A stretch of DNA of 64,000 nt from Panulirus ornatus (Eukaryota; Arthropoda; Malacostraca; Decapoda; Palinuridae), in contig NC_092250.1 in the NCBI RefSeq assembly GCF_036320965.1, forward strand, positions 8,651,737 to 8,715,736, in the 5' to 3' direction. Of this stretch, positions 1-15,898 are shown piece after piece. The translations under genes were made by a program, and so were the position numbers. Under the pieces are notes generated by a model. The model did no database searches. It was not told where the DNA came from and was given only the letters and a program-made list of their open reading frames with translations. Within the stretch, counting starts at the first letter, position 1, and each line of letters opens with the position of its first letter.

Positions 1-2782
<2,782 letters not shown>

Positions 2783-2869
2783 AAACAGTTTTAAGAAAAA
2801 TTTTTCTTGGGTAGTTTTATTTCCTAATTGCTTATGCATGAAAGTAAAGAAAAAGGCTCTTATTCCCCT

Positions 2870-3545
2870 TAGACTTTGTAGCCTAACCTAACCTCAGAGA
2901 GCTTGGGGAAGAAGTCTTGAACGTAATTGAAGCCTGGAGACTCTAGAGCTGTGACAAATGTTTTCATGTGGCCAAATTTCATGTGCAGTGGTGGCATCAA
3001 CACCTTCCGGAGGTCCCTCCAATGTCTCCCACTTGACTCTGTTCATCCCCACAGATAATTTTTGTCCGCTGTGTCCAGTCCCGCGTGTGGTGGTGTGCCG
3101 CGATGTCCCTTTTGACCCAAAGATAGCAGGGAAACTTGGTAAAACAGCCTTGGAGACTTCGATGACTTCCCAGCTGTACTTATTATACTTCAAGGCGTCT
3201 TGCAAGGTCTTGACACCAAGTGAGCCAGGGAGAGACGAGTGCTTGTTCCTGATATGGAGCAGCACGGCTCTGAGGCTCCTGGATGAGCTGTTAACAAAGA
3301 AGCGCCACTCATTAGGGTTACAGGCAATTTCGACTGCCTCGAAGAGACTGGCTACATTGTGGCAGAAGCATAGCCCATCTTGACGGGTGAAGAAGCTAGA
3401 ATAATCTAGGCGATGCTTCCTCTAATCTGCGATTTGCACACTTTCATCTAACAAATTCCACTGCTTGACCCTAGATGTCAAAAGCTCGGCATCGGACTTT
3501 GTGAGACCAAGATCTCTGATCAAATCGTTGAGGTCTTTTTGATTG
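2870..3545 (-). pseudogene. Degenerate ORF of a dispersed repeat family, function unknown
   Basis: Read on the - strand from about 3545 down to 2870, the sequence encodes a recognisable but broken protein with segments such as DLNDLIRDLGLTKSDAELL, SSFFTRQDGLCFCHNV, ACNPNEWRFFVNSS, YNKYSWEVIEVSK and FVTALESPGFNYVQDFFPKL. A stop after QIAD and at least two frame changes interrupt it. I recognise this protein type from memory as a multi-copy uncharacterised ORF of arthropod genomes, probably carried by a transposable element. No catalytic motif is visible and I assign no function. It may be the remains of a DNA transposon cargo or of a retroelement ORF. Confidence 0.55.
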
Positions 3546-4989
3546 GGTTAGTATGGGTTTCTCTCTTCAGCTGCAACTGAAATTGTAATCTGAATCTACA
3601 ACGTTTTTTTTTCCCCTTGTGATTACTATTTGCATTACTGGAAACTTCTAGAAAGTTCTGTTTCAGCTGCTCAGCACTGAATCTATCTGGGAGGTCCTGA
3701 GAAATAGGTAAATTTCAAAATGTCATTGTCCTGCTCACAAATACAATGTTTCAAGGGAATGATAACCATTTTTATACTTTTTATACAAATTTAGAAAATA
3801 ACACATTACCCAGGAAAAAAAAAAAGAAATTGTTACATAGTGTATGAGATGGCTTTGATAAGGGCTTCATTTTCCATGCCGTCTTAGCAAACATAGAAAT
3901 GAAAATGTTATCATGAGACTCAGATCCACATCAAACAGGGGCAAAACAATGAAAAAATATATCTAAAATGCACGATAACATTTTTCTTGGAAACTAATCA
4001 AAATTCTCTGTTGTCTAAATTTGTTTACCAAGGAATCATTAACAGATGTACTGCGTTACAGATGAAAAGCTTTGATATGTTGTTGTTGCATTCTTTCTTG
4101 ATTTAAAGTCATTATTATGTTCGCATCAAAGCAATTGCAAGTATACGGGAGCAAAGTATTCATTGTGGGGCCAAATTTGTTGGTTAACACCTACTTCAAT
4201 ACACTTTTAGTACAGAAATCTGTACATATTAAAATGACTGATTTAGTGATCATTTGGGTAAACCATTAAAAGTATCATGAATTTTACTTGGTCAATGGGT
4301 GTTTTCTTGGGAGAAGTACACTGCTTGGTCGTAATGCATAAGCTTACCTTGTACATATTTTTCAAAGAAAATGAGTAAATCTTGGCGGTGAATATACTCC
4401 CTAGCTTTATATAAGATTCCTTGCTTATTTTCTCTTTGTATTATATAATCATTCATCATTCTTTGGTCTTCAACAGGTTAATTGTAAATGAGTATTAAGC
4501 TTAGAAAAGATATCATAGGTGCTGAGTGAAGATTGAGACCTAAACATTTGTCCGTTATGCAATTTATCGTTCAGCATTCTGCACTTTCATAACTTTACAA
4601 GTCTTTTAAGTATGATAATCCGTTTTAAACGTGTAGCATCATTTGACTACCGGTTCATATCCATCTTTTATATATGATTTACAAATCAGCTCCATAAAGC
4701 AACAATAAAATAACTCGCGCTGCAGCCCATTCTTAATCATGAAATTCATATCTCAGGGTTGCAAATCACTTTTAGGAGGAAAGATTCTGAATATCAGGTA
4801 AAGATAGTGACACTTACCAATTACTTTATTTTCAGAGGATGAGCGACTACACTTGCTTGAGAAAATGAATATCCTTAGGTGTCATAAGGACATAACATGG
4901 TCTTGTTGTCACTGTGGCAAAGCTCCAACACGCAGCATTCTCATAATGTACATGGTTCTGTTCTCACAGTTTTTTCCTTTTTATGTTGA
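3546..4989. other. AT-rich non-coding stretch
   Basis: I see no convincing coding potential, RNA gene or repeat family here. It lies upstream of the first visible host exon, so it is probably intronic or upstream DNA of the peptidase gene. Confidence 0.6.
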
Positions 4990-5960
4990 AGGCTCCATTC
5001 ACGGACAGAAGGCCACATCAAGGATGGGCCTTAAATATAGAGAGAATTATGAAATAGAAAAAAGAAAAGACGCAGGGGAGTATTTTTGGAGATAGTCAAA
5101 AATGTCTTAAAATGTGTCAGGCCATAGTTATTGGGAAAGACACGAGAAGATAGGGAGTTTCAGAGCTTCAAAGTGTAGGGAAAGAAATAGTTATCAGAAC
5201 ATCCCCATCCTTAAGTTACCGACTTAATCAGGTGACGCAGCAGCTTGCCGAGTATTATGTGGTCTAGCTAGTAGTGGGAGCACACAAGCAGCCAACTCTC
5301 GGGAGCAGAAACCAAAGTAGTACCTATAGAATAGGGAAAGTGAACCAACATTGCTGCGTAGGACTGGAGGATCAAGTTTGGAAGTTAGCTTGGGACAATT
5401 TTTAAGTCGGACTGATTTCGACTGAACTTATCAGGTAAGTATACAGAGATAGAACCACCAAGTATGTGACAGCAGTACTCCATACACAGACCAATCAGTC
5501 CTTTGTATAAACGGAGTAACTGTTCAGAAGGAAAGAGGTTTCAACATCTAAACAGGACACCCAGATTCTTTGAGGCAGAATTAGCTATTTCTGTAATGTG
5601 GAGTTTCCAAGAAAGTGTTGATGTTACAGTATTACTAAGGTGGAATTGCAGAACCGTGAAAGGAGAGACGAGAGTTGTGAGGTTTTGAGAGATAGGTAGA
5701 AACTAGGTCGTGGAGGTATAAAACTTAACCAGACTTCGTCTACCCCACTACGATATCCTGTACAAGTCTAAGTATATTGAGGAAGCTGTACCAAGACGAG
5801 GTGTAGATCGAGTGAGAGAAGGAGCTGTCTTCAAGACATTTCCTGAAATTCATTCTGTCGTAACAAGGTGCCATATAGGCCTGTTGGCGCAATGTAGTCA
5901 AGCTTAATCCCTCTGAAGAGGATAGTCTTTTCCACAAGGCTTTTAGACTGAACTACAATT
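4990..5960 (-). mobile_element. Jockey/CR1-type LINE fragment, RT C-terminal part
   Basis: On the - strand, frame-shifted segments match the end of an RT domain of Jockey/CR1 type. They include VTSTLSWKLHITEIANSASK, LLRLYKGLIGLCMEYCCHIL and LVQDIVVG. The sequence differs from the RTE-like family that dominates the window. Several stops and frameshifts are present, there is no 5' part, and no clear target-site duplication is seen. It ends about 90 bp before the first host exon. Confidence 0.65.
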
Positions 5961-6045
5961 AGATCACAACATATTCGCATTGTTGAACGACTGATTCATA
6001 ACATTTTCAATCTTTTCTCTCCTCATTGAGTCAAACCGTTTTCAG

Positions 6046-6262
6046 GGACGAGAGACATAGTCGCTGGACACCCAAAGAGTATGACGTTCGCAGCAGGGTG
6101 CACGAGTATGGTGGGGGCGCCTTCACCGTCTACAACAATACTCTTTTCTTCTCCCATGGCGACGACGGAGCTATTTACCGTCAAAATGGCCCCAGCGCGA
6201 AGCCTACGCGCCTCACGAAGACACAGCACAGGAGATACGCCGACGGTGTCTTCAGTCCTCAG
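6046..6262 (+). CDS. S9-family serine peptidase, internal exon (beta-propeller part)
   Basis: This exon encodes 72 codons, beginning with the last base of a split codon. The peptide contains the hallmark RSRVHEYGGGAFTVYNN, then TLFFSHGDDGAIYRQ and RRYADGVFSPQ. These match the N-terminal propeller of S9 peptidases of the prolyl-oligopeptidase / dipeptidyl aminopeptidase type, which cleave short peptides. The 3' splice site is CCGTTTTCAG ending at 6045. The 5' splice site is CAG/GTTACT at 6262/6263. The exon ends in phase 0, which fits the next exon at 25197. Codon use is GC-richer than the flanking DNA. Upstream exons were not found in 1-6045. The catalytic Ser-Asp-His domain should lie downstream of the window. 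Confidence 0.9.
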
Positions 6263-6796
6263 GTTACTCCGCATTTACGTTACTAAAGACTATATCAATG
6301 TGATTACAAGTTGTGGATGTTTGGTATAATAATGAAACAAAAATCGCCCAAACAGCCAACAAGAGTTGCATTTTCTGAGTATGTAGTAAACTTCGTTCCG
6401 TCCATTCTTATATAATAGATATAAAAACTTCCGTCTTGAGGGGCTGAATTTTTCATTTGTGCCGCTTTATTCCAGTATTTTTGGCTACTTTGAACTTCAA
6501 GACTTGCGCTTCCCTACCCAAGTAAACTGCATGTTTAAATGTATTAGATTTATCATTTGATTATGTATGACCTTCGAATTTGATATGTTGTCAACCAAAG
6601 GTCTTTGTAGATCACACGTGATTGAGCCCGCTGAACTCACTATTGGTCTTGCTGGATAGTTTGGCTTATGTTTTGATAAGTCTGTACGTATATTGCAATG
6701 AATGGGACAATAAGAAATCTTTTGATGAGTAAATCATTATCTATCAACAACTACAGTTGTTTCTTAAAGTAAAAGATAACAGTATCGTAAATTTCC
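6263..6796. other. Start of the 18.9-kb host intron, no feature seen
   Basis: Intron sequence after the first visible exon. It is AT-rich and without recognisable repeats or ORFs until LINE fragments begin near 6797. Confidence 0.6.
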
Positions 6797-7265
6797 ACCT
6801 TCGAAATACTCACTCCATCTCCTCTCTTCTTCACTACTTGTTATTACCTCCCCATTTCCCCCTTCACCGATGTTCCCATTTGTTCTCTTGTCTTACGCAC
6901 GTTATTTACATCCTTCCAAAACATCTTTCTATTTTCCCTAAAATTTAATGATACTCTCGCGCCAACTCTCATTTGCCCTCTATTTCACCTACTACACCTT
7001 TTTCTTGACCTCCTGCCGCTTTCTTTTATACATCTCCCAGTCATTTGCACTTCTTCCCTGCAAAAATCGTTCAAACGCCTCTCTCTTCTCTTTCACTAAC
7101 AGCCTACTTCTTCATCCCACCACTTACTACCCTTTCTAATCTGTCCACCTCTCACCTTTCTCATGCCACATGCATCTTTTGTGCAAACTATCACTGTTTC
7201 CCTAAATGCATCCCATTCCTACCTGCACTCCCCATTTGCTGTCACCTTTTGCCATTCTGCACTCG
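6797..7265 (-). mobile_element. RTE-like LINE fragment (endonuclease end to RT linker)
   Basis: A - strand fragment of the dominant LINE. It spans from the end of the endonuclease domain (near 7260) to the linker before the RT domain (near 6797, the segment equivalent to WSEYFEGLLN). It meets the next copy head-to-head at about 7265. Several stops are present. Confidence 0.8.
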
Positions 7266-10200
7266 GAAACAGGAGGAGTCAAGCGTGGAGTGCTCATCCT
7301 CATCGGAAGCTCAGATTGGGGTGTCTAAATGCGTGTGGATGTAAACGAGAACAAAGGACTGGTAGGTGGTATGCTTGAGGAGAGGAACGCCATGTTTTGG
7401 CTCTGAGTGAAACGAAGCTCAAGGATGAAGGGAAACAGTGGTGTGGGAATGTCTTGGGAGTAAGGTCAGGGGTTGGTCAGAGGACAAGAACAGAGGAAGG
7501 AGTAGCACTACTCTTGAAGCAGAAGTTGTGGGAGTATGTGATAGAGTATAAGAAAGTAAATTCCAGATTGATTTGGTTAAAACTGAAAGTGGATGGAGAG
7601 AGATGATTGATGATTGGTGCCTATGCACCTGGTCATGGGAAGAAAGATCATGAGAGGCAAGTGTTTTGGGAGCAGCTGAGTTAGTAGCTCTGTGTGTTAG
7701 TAGTGTGTTAGTAGCTCTGATGCACGGGATCGGGTTGTACTGATGGGTGATTTCGGTGCAAAGGTGAGTAATGTGGTAGTTGAGGGCATAATTGGTGTGC
7801 ATGGGGTGCTCAGTGTTTTAAATGGAAATGGTGAAGAGCTTGAAGAGCTTGTGGATTTCTGTGCTGAAAAAGGACTAATGATTGGGACTACTTGGTTTAA
7901 AAAGAGAGATATACATAAGTATACGTTGTGAGTAGGAAAGATGGCTAGAGGTCGTTATCGCATTACGTGTTAATTGATAGGCGTGTAAAAGAGAGAATTT
8001 TGGATGTTAACATGCTGAGGGGGGTAGCTGGAGGGATTTCTGATCACTGTCTTGTGGAGACGAGGGTGAAGGTTTGTAGAGATTTTCTGAAAAGAAGACG
8101 GAATGTTTGGGAGGAAAGAGCGGTGAGAGTAAGTGAGCTAGGAAAGGAGATTTGTGTGAGGAAGTACCAGGAGAGATTGAGTGCAGAATGGCGAATGATG
8201 ACAAATGACGTAAGGAGAGTGGAGGAGAAATGGAATATATTTAGGGAAGCAGTGATGTTTTGCGCAAAAGAAGCATGGGGCATGAGAAAGGTGGGAGGTG
8301 GGCAGGATAGAAAGGGTAGTGAGTGGTGGTATGAAGAAGTAAGATTGTTAGTGAAAGGAAAGAGAGAGGCGTTTGGAAGATTTTTGCAGGAAAGTAGTGC
8401 AAATAACTAGATGTATAAAAGAAAGCGGCAGGGGGTAAGAGAAAGGTGCAAGAGGTGAAAAAGAGGTCAAATGAGAGTTGGAGTGGAAGAGTACCATTAA
8501 ATTTTAGAGAGAATAAAATGATTTTCTGGAAGGAGGTAAATAAGCGCGTAAGACTAGAGAAGAAAAGGGAACATCTGTGAAGGGGCCAAATGGGGAGGTA
8601 ATAACAAGTAGTGATGAAGTGAGAAAGAGATGATGTGAGTATTTTGAAGGTTTGTTGAATGTGTTTGATGATAGATGATAGATGATAAATGATAGATGAT
8701 AGATGATAGGGTGTTTTGGTCGGGATGGTGTGCGAAGTGTGAGGGTTTGGGGGAATGGTTTGGTAACCAGAGAAGAGGTAGTGAAAGCATTGCAGAAGAT
8801 GAAAGCCGGCCAGGCAAAGGGTTTGGATGGTATTGCAGTGAAATTTATTTAAAAAAGGCGGTGACTGTGTTGTTGGTTGGTTGGTAAGGGTATTCAGTGT
8901 ATGTATGGATCATGGTGAAGTGCCTGAGGATTGGCGGAATGCATGCATAGTAGTTCCATTGTACAAAGGCAAAGGGGATAAACGTGAGTGTTCAAATTAC
9001 AGAGGCATAAGTTTGTTGAGGGTTCTGGGAAATTATATAGGAGGGTATTGATTGAGAGGGTAAATGCATGTATAGTGCATCACATGGGGAAAGAGCAGTG
9101 TGGTTTCAGAAGTGGTGGAGGATGTGTGGAGTAGGTGTTTCCCTCGAAGAATATATATGAGAAATAGAAAGACAGATGGATTTGTATGTTATATTTATTG
9201 ATCTGGAGAATGCGTATGATAGGGTTGATAGAGATGCTTTGTGGAAGGTTTTAAGAGTATATGAAAGGCATATGTAGGAGTAGGAAGAGAGGAAAATAGT
9301 TCCCAGTGAATGTTAGTTTGCGGCAGGGGTGCGTAATGTCTCCATGGTTGTTTATTTTGTTTATGGATGGGGTGGTTATGTCATTTGTGAATGCAAGAGT
9401 TTTGGAGGGAAGGTCAAGTATGCAGTCTGTTGTGGATGAGATGGCTTAGGAAGTGTCAGTTGTTGTTCGCTGTTGATACAGAGTTGATGGCTGACTCAGG
9501 TGTGAAACTGCAGAAGTTGGTGACTGATTTGGTAAAGTGTGTGAAAAAAGAAAGTTGAGAGTAAATGTGAATAAGAGCAAGTTTATTGGGGTCATTAGGG
9601 TTGAGGGACAAGTTACTTGGGAGGTAAGTTTGAATAGAGAAAAACCTGGTGGAAGTGAAACGTTTTAGATATTTGGGAGTGGAAGTGAGTCACAAGGTGG
9701 GTGAGGGGGCGAATTATCTGGGAACGTTGAAGAATGTGTGGAACGCGACAACGTTATCTCGCAGAGCAAAAATGGGTATTTTTGAAGGAATAGTGGTTCC
9801 AACAATGTTATATGGTTGCAAGACATGGGCTATAGATAGGGTTGTGCGGAGGAGGGTTGATGTGTATGAAATGAAATGTTCAAGGACAATACGTGATGTG
9901 AGGTGGTCTGATCGAGTAAATAATGAAAGGGTAAGAGGGATGTGTGTTGATAGAAAGATTGTAGTGGAGAGAGCAGAAAGGGGTGTGTTGAAATTGTTTG
10001 GACACTTGGAGGAATGAGTGAGGAAAGATTGACAAAGAGGATATATGTGTCAGAGGTGGAGGGAAGAAGGTGCAGCTGAAGACCAAATTGGAGGTGGACG
10101 GATGGAGTGAAAAAGATTTTGAGTGATCAGGGCCTGAACGTAGATGAGGGTTCGAGGCGTGCAAGAAATAGATTGAATTGGAACGATGTGGTATGCTGGA

Positions 10201-10440
10201 GTCGATATACTGTCAGTGGATTGAACCAATGCATGTGAAGCGTTTGGGGTAAACCATGGAAAGGTGTCTGGGGCATGGAAAGGGAGCTGTGGTTTTGGTT
10301 TATTGCACATGTGAGCTAGAGACTGAGTGTGAACGAAAGTTGCCTTTTTCGTCTGTTCCTGCCGCTACCTGGCTGGAAGGGGGAGGGGGGGGGGGTGAAT
10401 GCTGTCATGTTTGGCGGGGTGGTGACGAGAATGGATGAAG
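7266..10440 (+). mobile_element. RTE-like LINE copy, nearly full length but decayed
   Basis: It begins in the 5' UTR (the segment around AGGAGTCAAGCGTGGAGTGCTC) and runs through endonuclease and RT to the 3' UTR. Visible coding blocks are ALSETKLKDEGKQW (7397), a GDFGAKVSN block (7743), endonuclease C-terminus with SDHCLVETRVKV (7967-8410), RT fragments, and the C-terminal domain (9649-10017). Frequent stops, indels and a local (GATA)-like expansion at 8668-8708 show it is older than the copies at 1 and 42217. The 3' end is abnormal: a G-rich run at about 10379-10396 interrupts the UTR and the usual end motif is lost. Confidence 0.85.
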
Positions 10441-10454
10441 GTGGCAAGTTTGTG

Positions 10455-10845
10455 TTTGGACATGTGCTACTCCTTCCTTAGCTCTTGTCCTCTCACCAGC
10501 TCCTGACTTTACTTCCAACACTTTCCCAAACCACTCTTCTCCTTTACCCAAGAGCTTCGTTTCACTCAGCCAGAACATTCTGGTTTCTTTCCTCAAACAT
10601 ACTACCTATCTCTCTTTTCTTCTCATTTTGGTTACATCGACACACATTCAGACATCCCAATATGAGCCTTCGAGGGGGGATGAGCGCTCCCCGCTTGACT
10701 CCTTTTGTTTCCCTTTTTAGAAATTTAGATACATGGTGAGTGAGGGTGGAAGAGATTCCAGGCCCCCGCTCTTGCCCCCTTTAGTCGCCTTACACGACAC
10801 GTGGGGAATACGTGGGAAGTATTCTTTCTCGCGATATTTATTTGT
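10455..10845 (-). mobile_element. RTE-like LINE 5' end fragment
   Basis: A - strand fragment holding the 5' UTR and the start of the endonuclease ORF (residues near MFWLSETKLLGKGEEWFG). The 5' UTR part includes the TAGTCGCCTT and AATACGTGGGAAGTATTC segments, which recur in the chimeric modules at 28754 and 39677. It lies head-to-head with the next copy. Confidence 0.75.
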
Positions 10846-10879
10846 ATCTAGTATACTTGATCGCCGTTTCCTGCGTAAG

Positions 10880-13394
10880 TGAGGTAGTGCTAGGAATCAC
10901 GCGGGGAGTGCTCAGATTAGGGTATCTAAATGTGTGTGGATGTAACTAAGATAAGAAAAAAGGAGAGATAGGTAGTATGTTTGAGGAAAGGAACCTGGAT
11001 ATTTTGGCTCTGAGTGAAACGAAGCGCAATGGTAAAGGGGAAGAGAGGTGTGGGAATGTTTTGGGAGTAAAGTCAGGGGTTGGTGAGAGGACAAGAGCAA
11101 GGGAAGGAGTAACACTACTTCTGAAAGAGAAGTGGTCGGCGTATGTGATAAAGTGTGGGAAACTTTTCTCTATATTGATAAGGGTAAAACTGAAAGTGGA
11201 TGGAGAGATATGGGTGATTATTGGTGCATATGCACCTGGGAATGGGAAGAAAGATCATGAGAGGCAAGTGTTTTGGGAGCAGCTGAGTGAGTGTGATAGT
11301 AATTTTGATGTTATAGTGATGGGTGATTTGAATGCAAAGATGAGTAATGTGGCAGTTGAGGGAATAATTGGTGTACATAGGGTGTTCAGTGTTGTAAATG
11401 GAAATGGTGAAGATCTTGTAAATTTATGTGCTGAAAAAGGACTGGTGATTGGGGATACCTGGTTTAAAAAGAGAGATATACATAAGTATACGTAAGTAAA
11501 TAGGAGAGATGGCCAGAGAGCGTTATTGGATTACGTGTTAATTGACAGGCGCGAGAAAGAGAGACTTTTGGATGTTAATGTGCTGAGAGGTGCAACTGGA
11601 GGCATGTCTGATCATTATCTTGTGGAGGCGAAGGTGAAGATTTGTAATGGTTTCAGAAAAGAAGAGAGAATCTTGGCGTGAGGAGAGTGGTGAGAGTAAG
11701 TGAGCTTGGGAAGGAGACTTGTGTGAGGGAGTACCAGGAGAGACTGAGTGCAGAATGGAAAAAGGTGAGTGCTAAGGACGTAAGGGGAGTGGAGGAGTAC
11801 TGGGATGTATTTAGAGAAGCAGTGGTGGCTTGCACAAAAGATGCTTGTGGCATGAGAAGCGTGGGAGGTGGGCCGATTAGAAAGGGTAGTGAGTGGTGGG
11901 ATGAAGAAGAAATATCATTAGTGACAGAGAAGAGAGAGGCATTTGGACGATTTTAGTAGGGAAATAGTGCAAATGACTGGGAGATGTATAAAAGAAAGAA
12001 GCAGGTCAAGAGAAAGGTGCAAGAGGTGAAAAAGAGGCCAAATGAAAGTTGGGGTGACAGAGTATCATTAAATTTTGGGGAGGATAAAAAGATGTTTTGG
12101 ACGGAGGTAAATAAAGTGCGTAAGACAAGGGAACAAATGGGAACATCGGTGAAGAGGGCTAATGGGGAGGTGATAACAAGCAATGGCAATGTGAGGAGAT
12201 GGAGTGAATATTTTGAAGGTTTGTTGAATGTGTTTGATGATAGAGTGGGATATATAGGGTATTTTGGTCGAGATGGTGAGAGAAGTGAGAGGATTAGGGA
12301 GAATGATTTGGTAAACAGAGAAGAGGTAATAAAAGATTTCCGGAAGATGAAAGGCAGCAAGGCAGCGGTTTTGGATGGTATTGCAGTGGAATTTATTAGA
12401 AATGTGCGTGACTGTGTTGTTGACTGCTTAGTAAGGATGTTCAATATGTGTATGAATCATGGTGAGGTGCCTGAGGATTGGCGGAATGCATGCATAATGC
12501 CATTGTGCAAAGGCAAAGAGGATAAAGGTGACTGCTCAAATTACAGAGGTATAAGTTTGTTGAGTATTCCTGGTAGATTATATGGGAGGGTATTGATTGA
12601 GAGGGTGAAGGCAGGTACAGAGCATTAGATTGATGAAGAGCAGTGTGGTTTCAGAAGTGATAGAGGATGTGTGGATCAGGCGTTATCTTTGAAGAATGTA
12701 TCTAAGAAATACTTAGAAAAACAAATGGATTTATATATAACATTTATGGATCTGGAGAAGGCATATGATAGAGTTAATAGAGATGTTCTGTGGAAGGTAT
12801 TAAGAATATATGGTGTGGGAGGCAAGTTGTTAGAAGCAGTGAAATGTTTTTATCGAGGATGTAAGGCATGTGCACGAGTAGTAAGAGGGGAAAGTGATTG
12901 GTTCTCAGTGAATGTCGTTTCACGGCAGGGATTTGTGATGTTTCCATGGTTGTTTATTTCATTTATGGTTGGGATGGGTAGGGAGGAGAATGCACGAGTT
13001 TTGGAGAGAGGGGGAAGTATGCAGTCTGTTGTGGATGAGAAAACTTGGGAAGTGAGTCAGTTGTTCGCTGATGATACAGCGCAGGTTGCTGATTCAGGTA
13101 AGAAACTGCAGAAGCTGGTGACTGAGTTTAGTAAAGTGTGTGAAAGAAGAAAGCTGAGAGTAAATGTGAATAAGAGCAAGGTTATTAGGTACACTAGGAT
13201 TGAGGGACAAGTCAACTGAGAGGTAAGTTTGAATAGAGAAAAATTGGAGGAAGTGAAGTGTTTTAGATATCTGGGAGTGGATTTGGCAGCGGATGGAATC
13301 ATGGGAGCGGAAGTGAGTCACATGGTGGGGGAGGGGGCGAAAGTTCAGGGAGCGTTGAACATGTGTGGAAGGCGAGAACATTATCTCGGAAAGC
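10880..13394 (+). mobile_element. RTE-like LINE copy, truncated at its 3' side
   Basis: It starts in the 5' UTR (near ATCACGCGGGGAGTGCTC). It encodes endonuclease (10977-11495, with MGDLNAKMSN; then 11678-11956) and RT (11984-12628, 12671-13219, 13229 onward). Stops occur at 11493-11495 and 12626-12628, and frameshifts follow. The SDH motif near 11610 and the FADD box near 13060 are kept. The copy stops abruptly in the C-terminal domain at about 13394, where an opposite-strand copy begins. Confidence 0.85.
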
Positions 13395-15898
13395 TAATCT
13401 TTCCTCGCTCACTCTCTCCATGCGAACAAACCATTTCAAAACACCCTCTTCTGCTCTCTCAACCACGCTCTTCTTATTTCCACACATCTCTCTTACCCTT
13501 ACATTACTTACTCGATCAAACCACCTCACACCACATATTGTCCTCAAACATCTCATTGCCAGCACATCCACCCTCCTCCGCACTACTCTATATATAGCCA
13601 ACGCCTTGCAACCATATGACATTGTTGGATCCACTATTCCTTCAATCATACCCAATACTGCTTTCCGAGATAATGTTCTCGACTTCCACACATTCTTCAA
13701 CGCTCCTGGAACTTTTGACCCCTCCCCCACCCTGTGACTAACTTCCCCTTCCATGGTTACATCCGCTGCCAAATCCACTCCCAGATATCTAAAACACTTC
13801 ACTTACTCCAGTGTTTCTCCATTCAAACTTACCTCCCAATTGACTTGTCCCTAAGCCCTACTGTACCTAATAACCTTGCTCTTATTCACGTTTACTCTCA
13901 GGTTTCTTCTTTCACACACTTTACTAAGCTCAGTCACCAGCTTCTGCAGTTTCTCACATGAATCAGCCAAGAGCACTGTATCATCAGCGAATCAAAACTG
14001 ACTCGCTTCCAAGCCCTGCCATATACAACAGACTGCATACTTGCCCTTCTCCAAAACTCTTGCATTTACCTCACTAACAACCCCATCCATAAACAAATTA
14101 AACAACCATGGAGACATCACGCACCTCTGCCGCAAACCTACATTCACTGAGAACAAATCATTTTCCTCTCTTCCTACTCGTACACATGCCTTACATCCTC
14201 GATAAAAACTTTTCACTACTTCTAACAACTTGCCTCCCACACCATATATTCTTAACACATTCCACAGAGCATCTCTATCAAATCTGTCATATGTCTTCTC
14301 CAGATCCACAAATGCTATATACAAATCCATTTGCTTTTCTAAGTATTTCTCACATACATCCTTCAAAGCAAGCACCTGATCCACACATTCTTTACCACTT
14401 TTGAAACCACACTGCTCTTCCTCAATCTGATGCTCCGTACATGCCTTCACCCTCTCTATCAATACCCTACCACATAATTTCCCAGGAATACTCAACAAAC
14501 TTATACCTCTGTAATTTGAGCAATCACCTTTATTCCTTCTGCCTTTATACATTGGCACTATGCATGCAATCCGCCAATCCTCAGGCACCTTACCATGAGT
14601 CATACATACATTAGATATCCTTACCATCCAGTCAATAACACAGTCACCCCCTTTTTAAATAAATTCCACTGCAATACCATCCAAACCCGCTGCCTTGCCA
14701 GCTTTCATCTTCTGCAAAGCTTTTACTACCTCTTCTTTGTTTACCAAATCATTCTCCCCAACCCTCTAACTTAGCACACTACTTCGACCGAAACACCTTA
14801 TATCTGCCACTCTATCATCTAACACATTCAACAAGCCTTCAAAATACTCACTCCATTTCCTATCATCACCACTACTTGTTATCACCTCCCCGTTAGACCC
14901 CTTCACCGATGATCCCATTTGTTCTCCTGTCTTACGCACATTATTTACCTCCTTCCAAAACATCTTTTTATTCTCCCTAAAATTTAATGATACTCTCTCA
15001 CCCCAACTGTTTTCTGTCCTCTTTTTCACCTATTGCACCTTTCTCTTGACTTCCTGCCTCTTTCTTTTATACATCTCCAAGTCATTTGCACTGTTTCTCT
15101 GCAAAACTGGTACAAATGCCTCTTCTCTTTCACTGATAATCTTACTTCTTCATCCCACCACTCATTACCCTTTCTAATCTGCCCATCTTCCACGCTTCTC
15201 ATGCGACAAGCATCTCTTGCGCAAGCCATCACTGCTTCCCTAAATATATCCCATTCCTCCCCCACTCCCCTTATATCCATTGCACTCACCTTTTTCCATT
15301 CTGCACTCAGTCGCTCCCGGTACTTCCACACACAAGTCTCCATCTCAAGCTCACTTACTCTCACCACTCTCATCACCCCAACATTCTCTCTTCTTTTCTG
15401 AAAATCTCTACAAATCTTCATCTTCGCCTCCACAAGATAATGATCAGACATCCCTCCAGTTGCACCTCTCAGCACATTAACATCTAAAAGTCTCTTTTTC
15501 GCGCGCCTATCAATTAACACGTAATCCGGCAACGCTGTCTGGCCATCTCTCCCACTTCCATACGTATACTTATGTATATATCTCTTTTTAAGCCAGGAAT
15601 TCCCAATCACCAGTCCTTTTTCTGAACACAAATCTACAAGCTCTTCATCATTTCCTTTTATAACACTGAACACTCCATGTACACAAATCATTCCCTCAAC
15701 TGCCACATTACTGACCTTTGCACTCAAATCACCCATCACTATAACCCGGTCTCGTGCATCAAAGCTACTAACACACTCACTCAGCTGCTCCAAAACACTT
15801 GCCTCTCACCATCTTTCTTCTCATGCCCAGGTGCATATGCACCAATAATCAACCATCTCTCTCCATCCACTTTCAGTTTTACCCATATCAATCTGGAG
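13395..15898 (-). mobile_element. RTE-like LINE copy, both ends missing
   Basis: A - strand copy from endonuclease (15026-15793, starting near EQLSECVSSFDARDRV) to RT C-terminal domain (13299-13802). It meets the + strand copy on its left at about 13394 and another + strand copy on its right at about 15899. This gives alternating +/-/+ orientation across 10.9-18.8 kb. Frame breaks occur near 14640, 15029 and elsewhere. Confidence 0.85.

Noticed and set aside
8668..8708. Short ATAGATG repeats as a CRISPR or regulatory array
   Set aside because: It is a small local microsatellite expansion in a decayed LINE; there are no spacers and the genome is eukaryotic.
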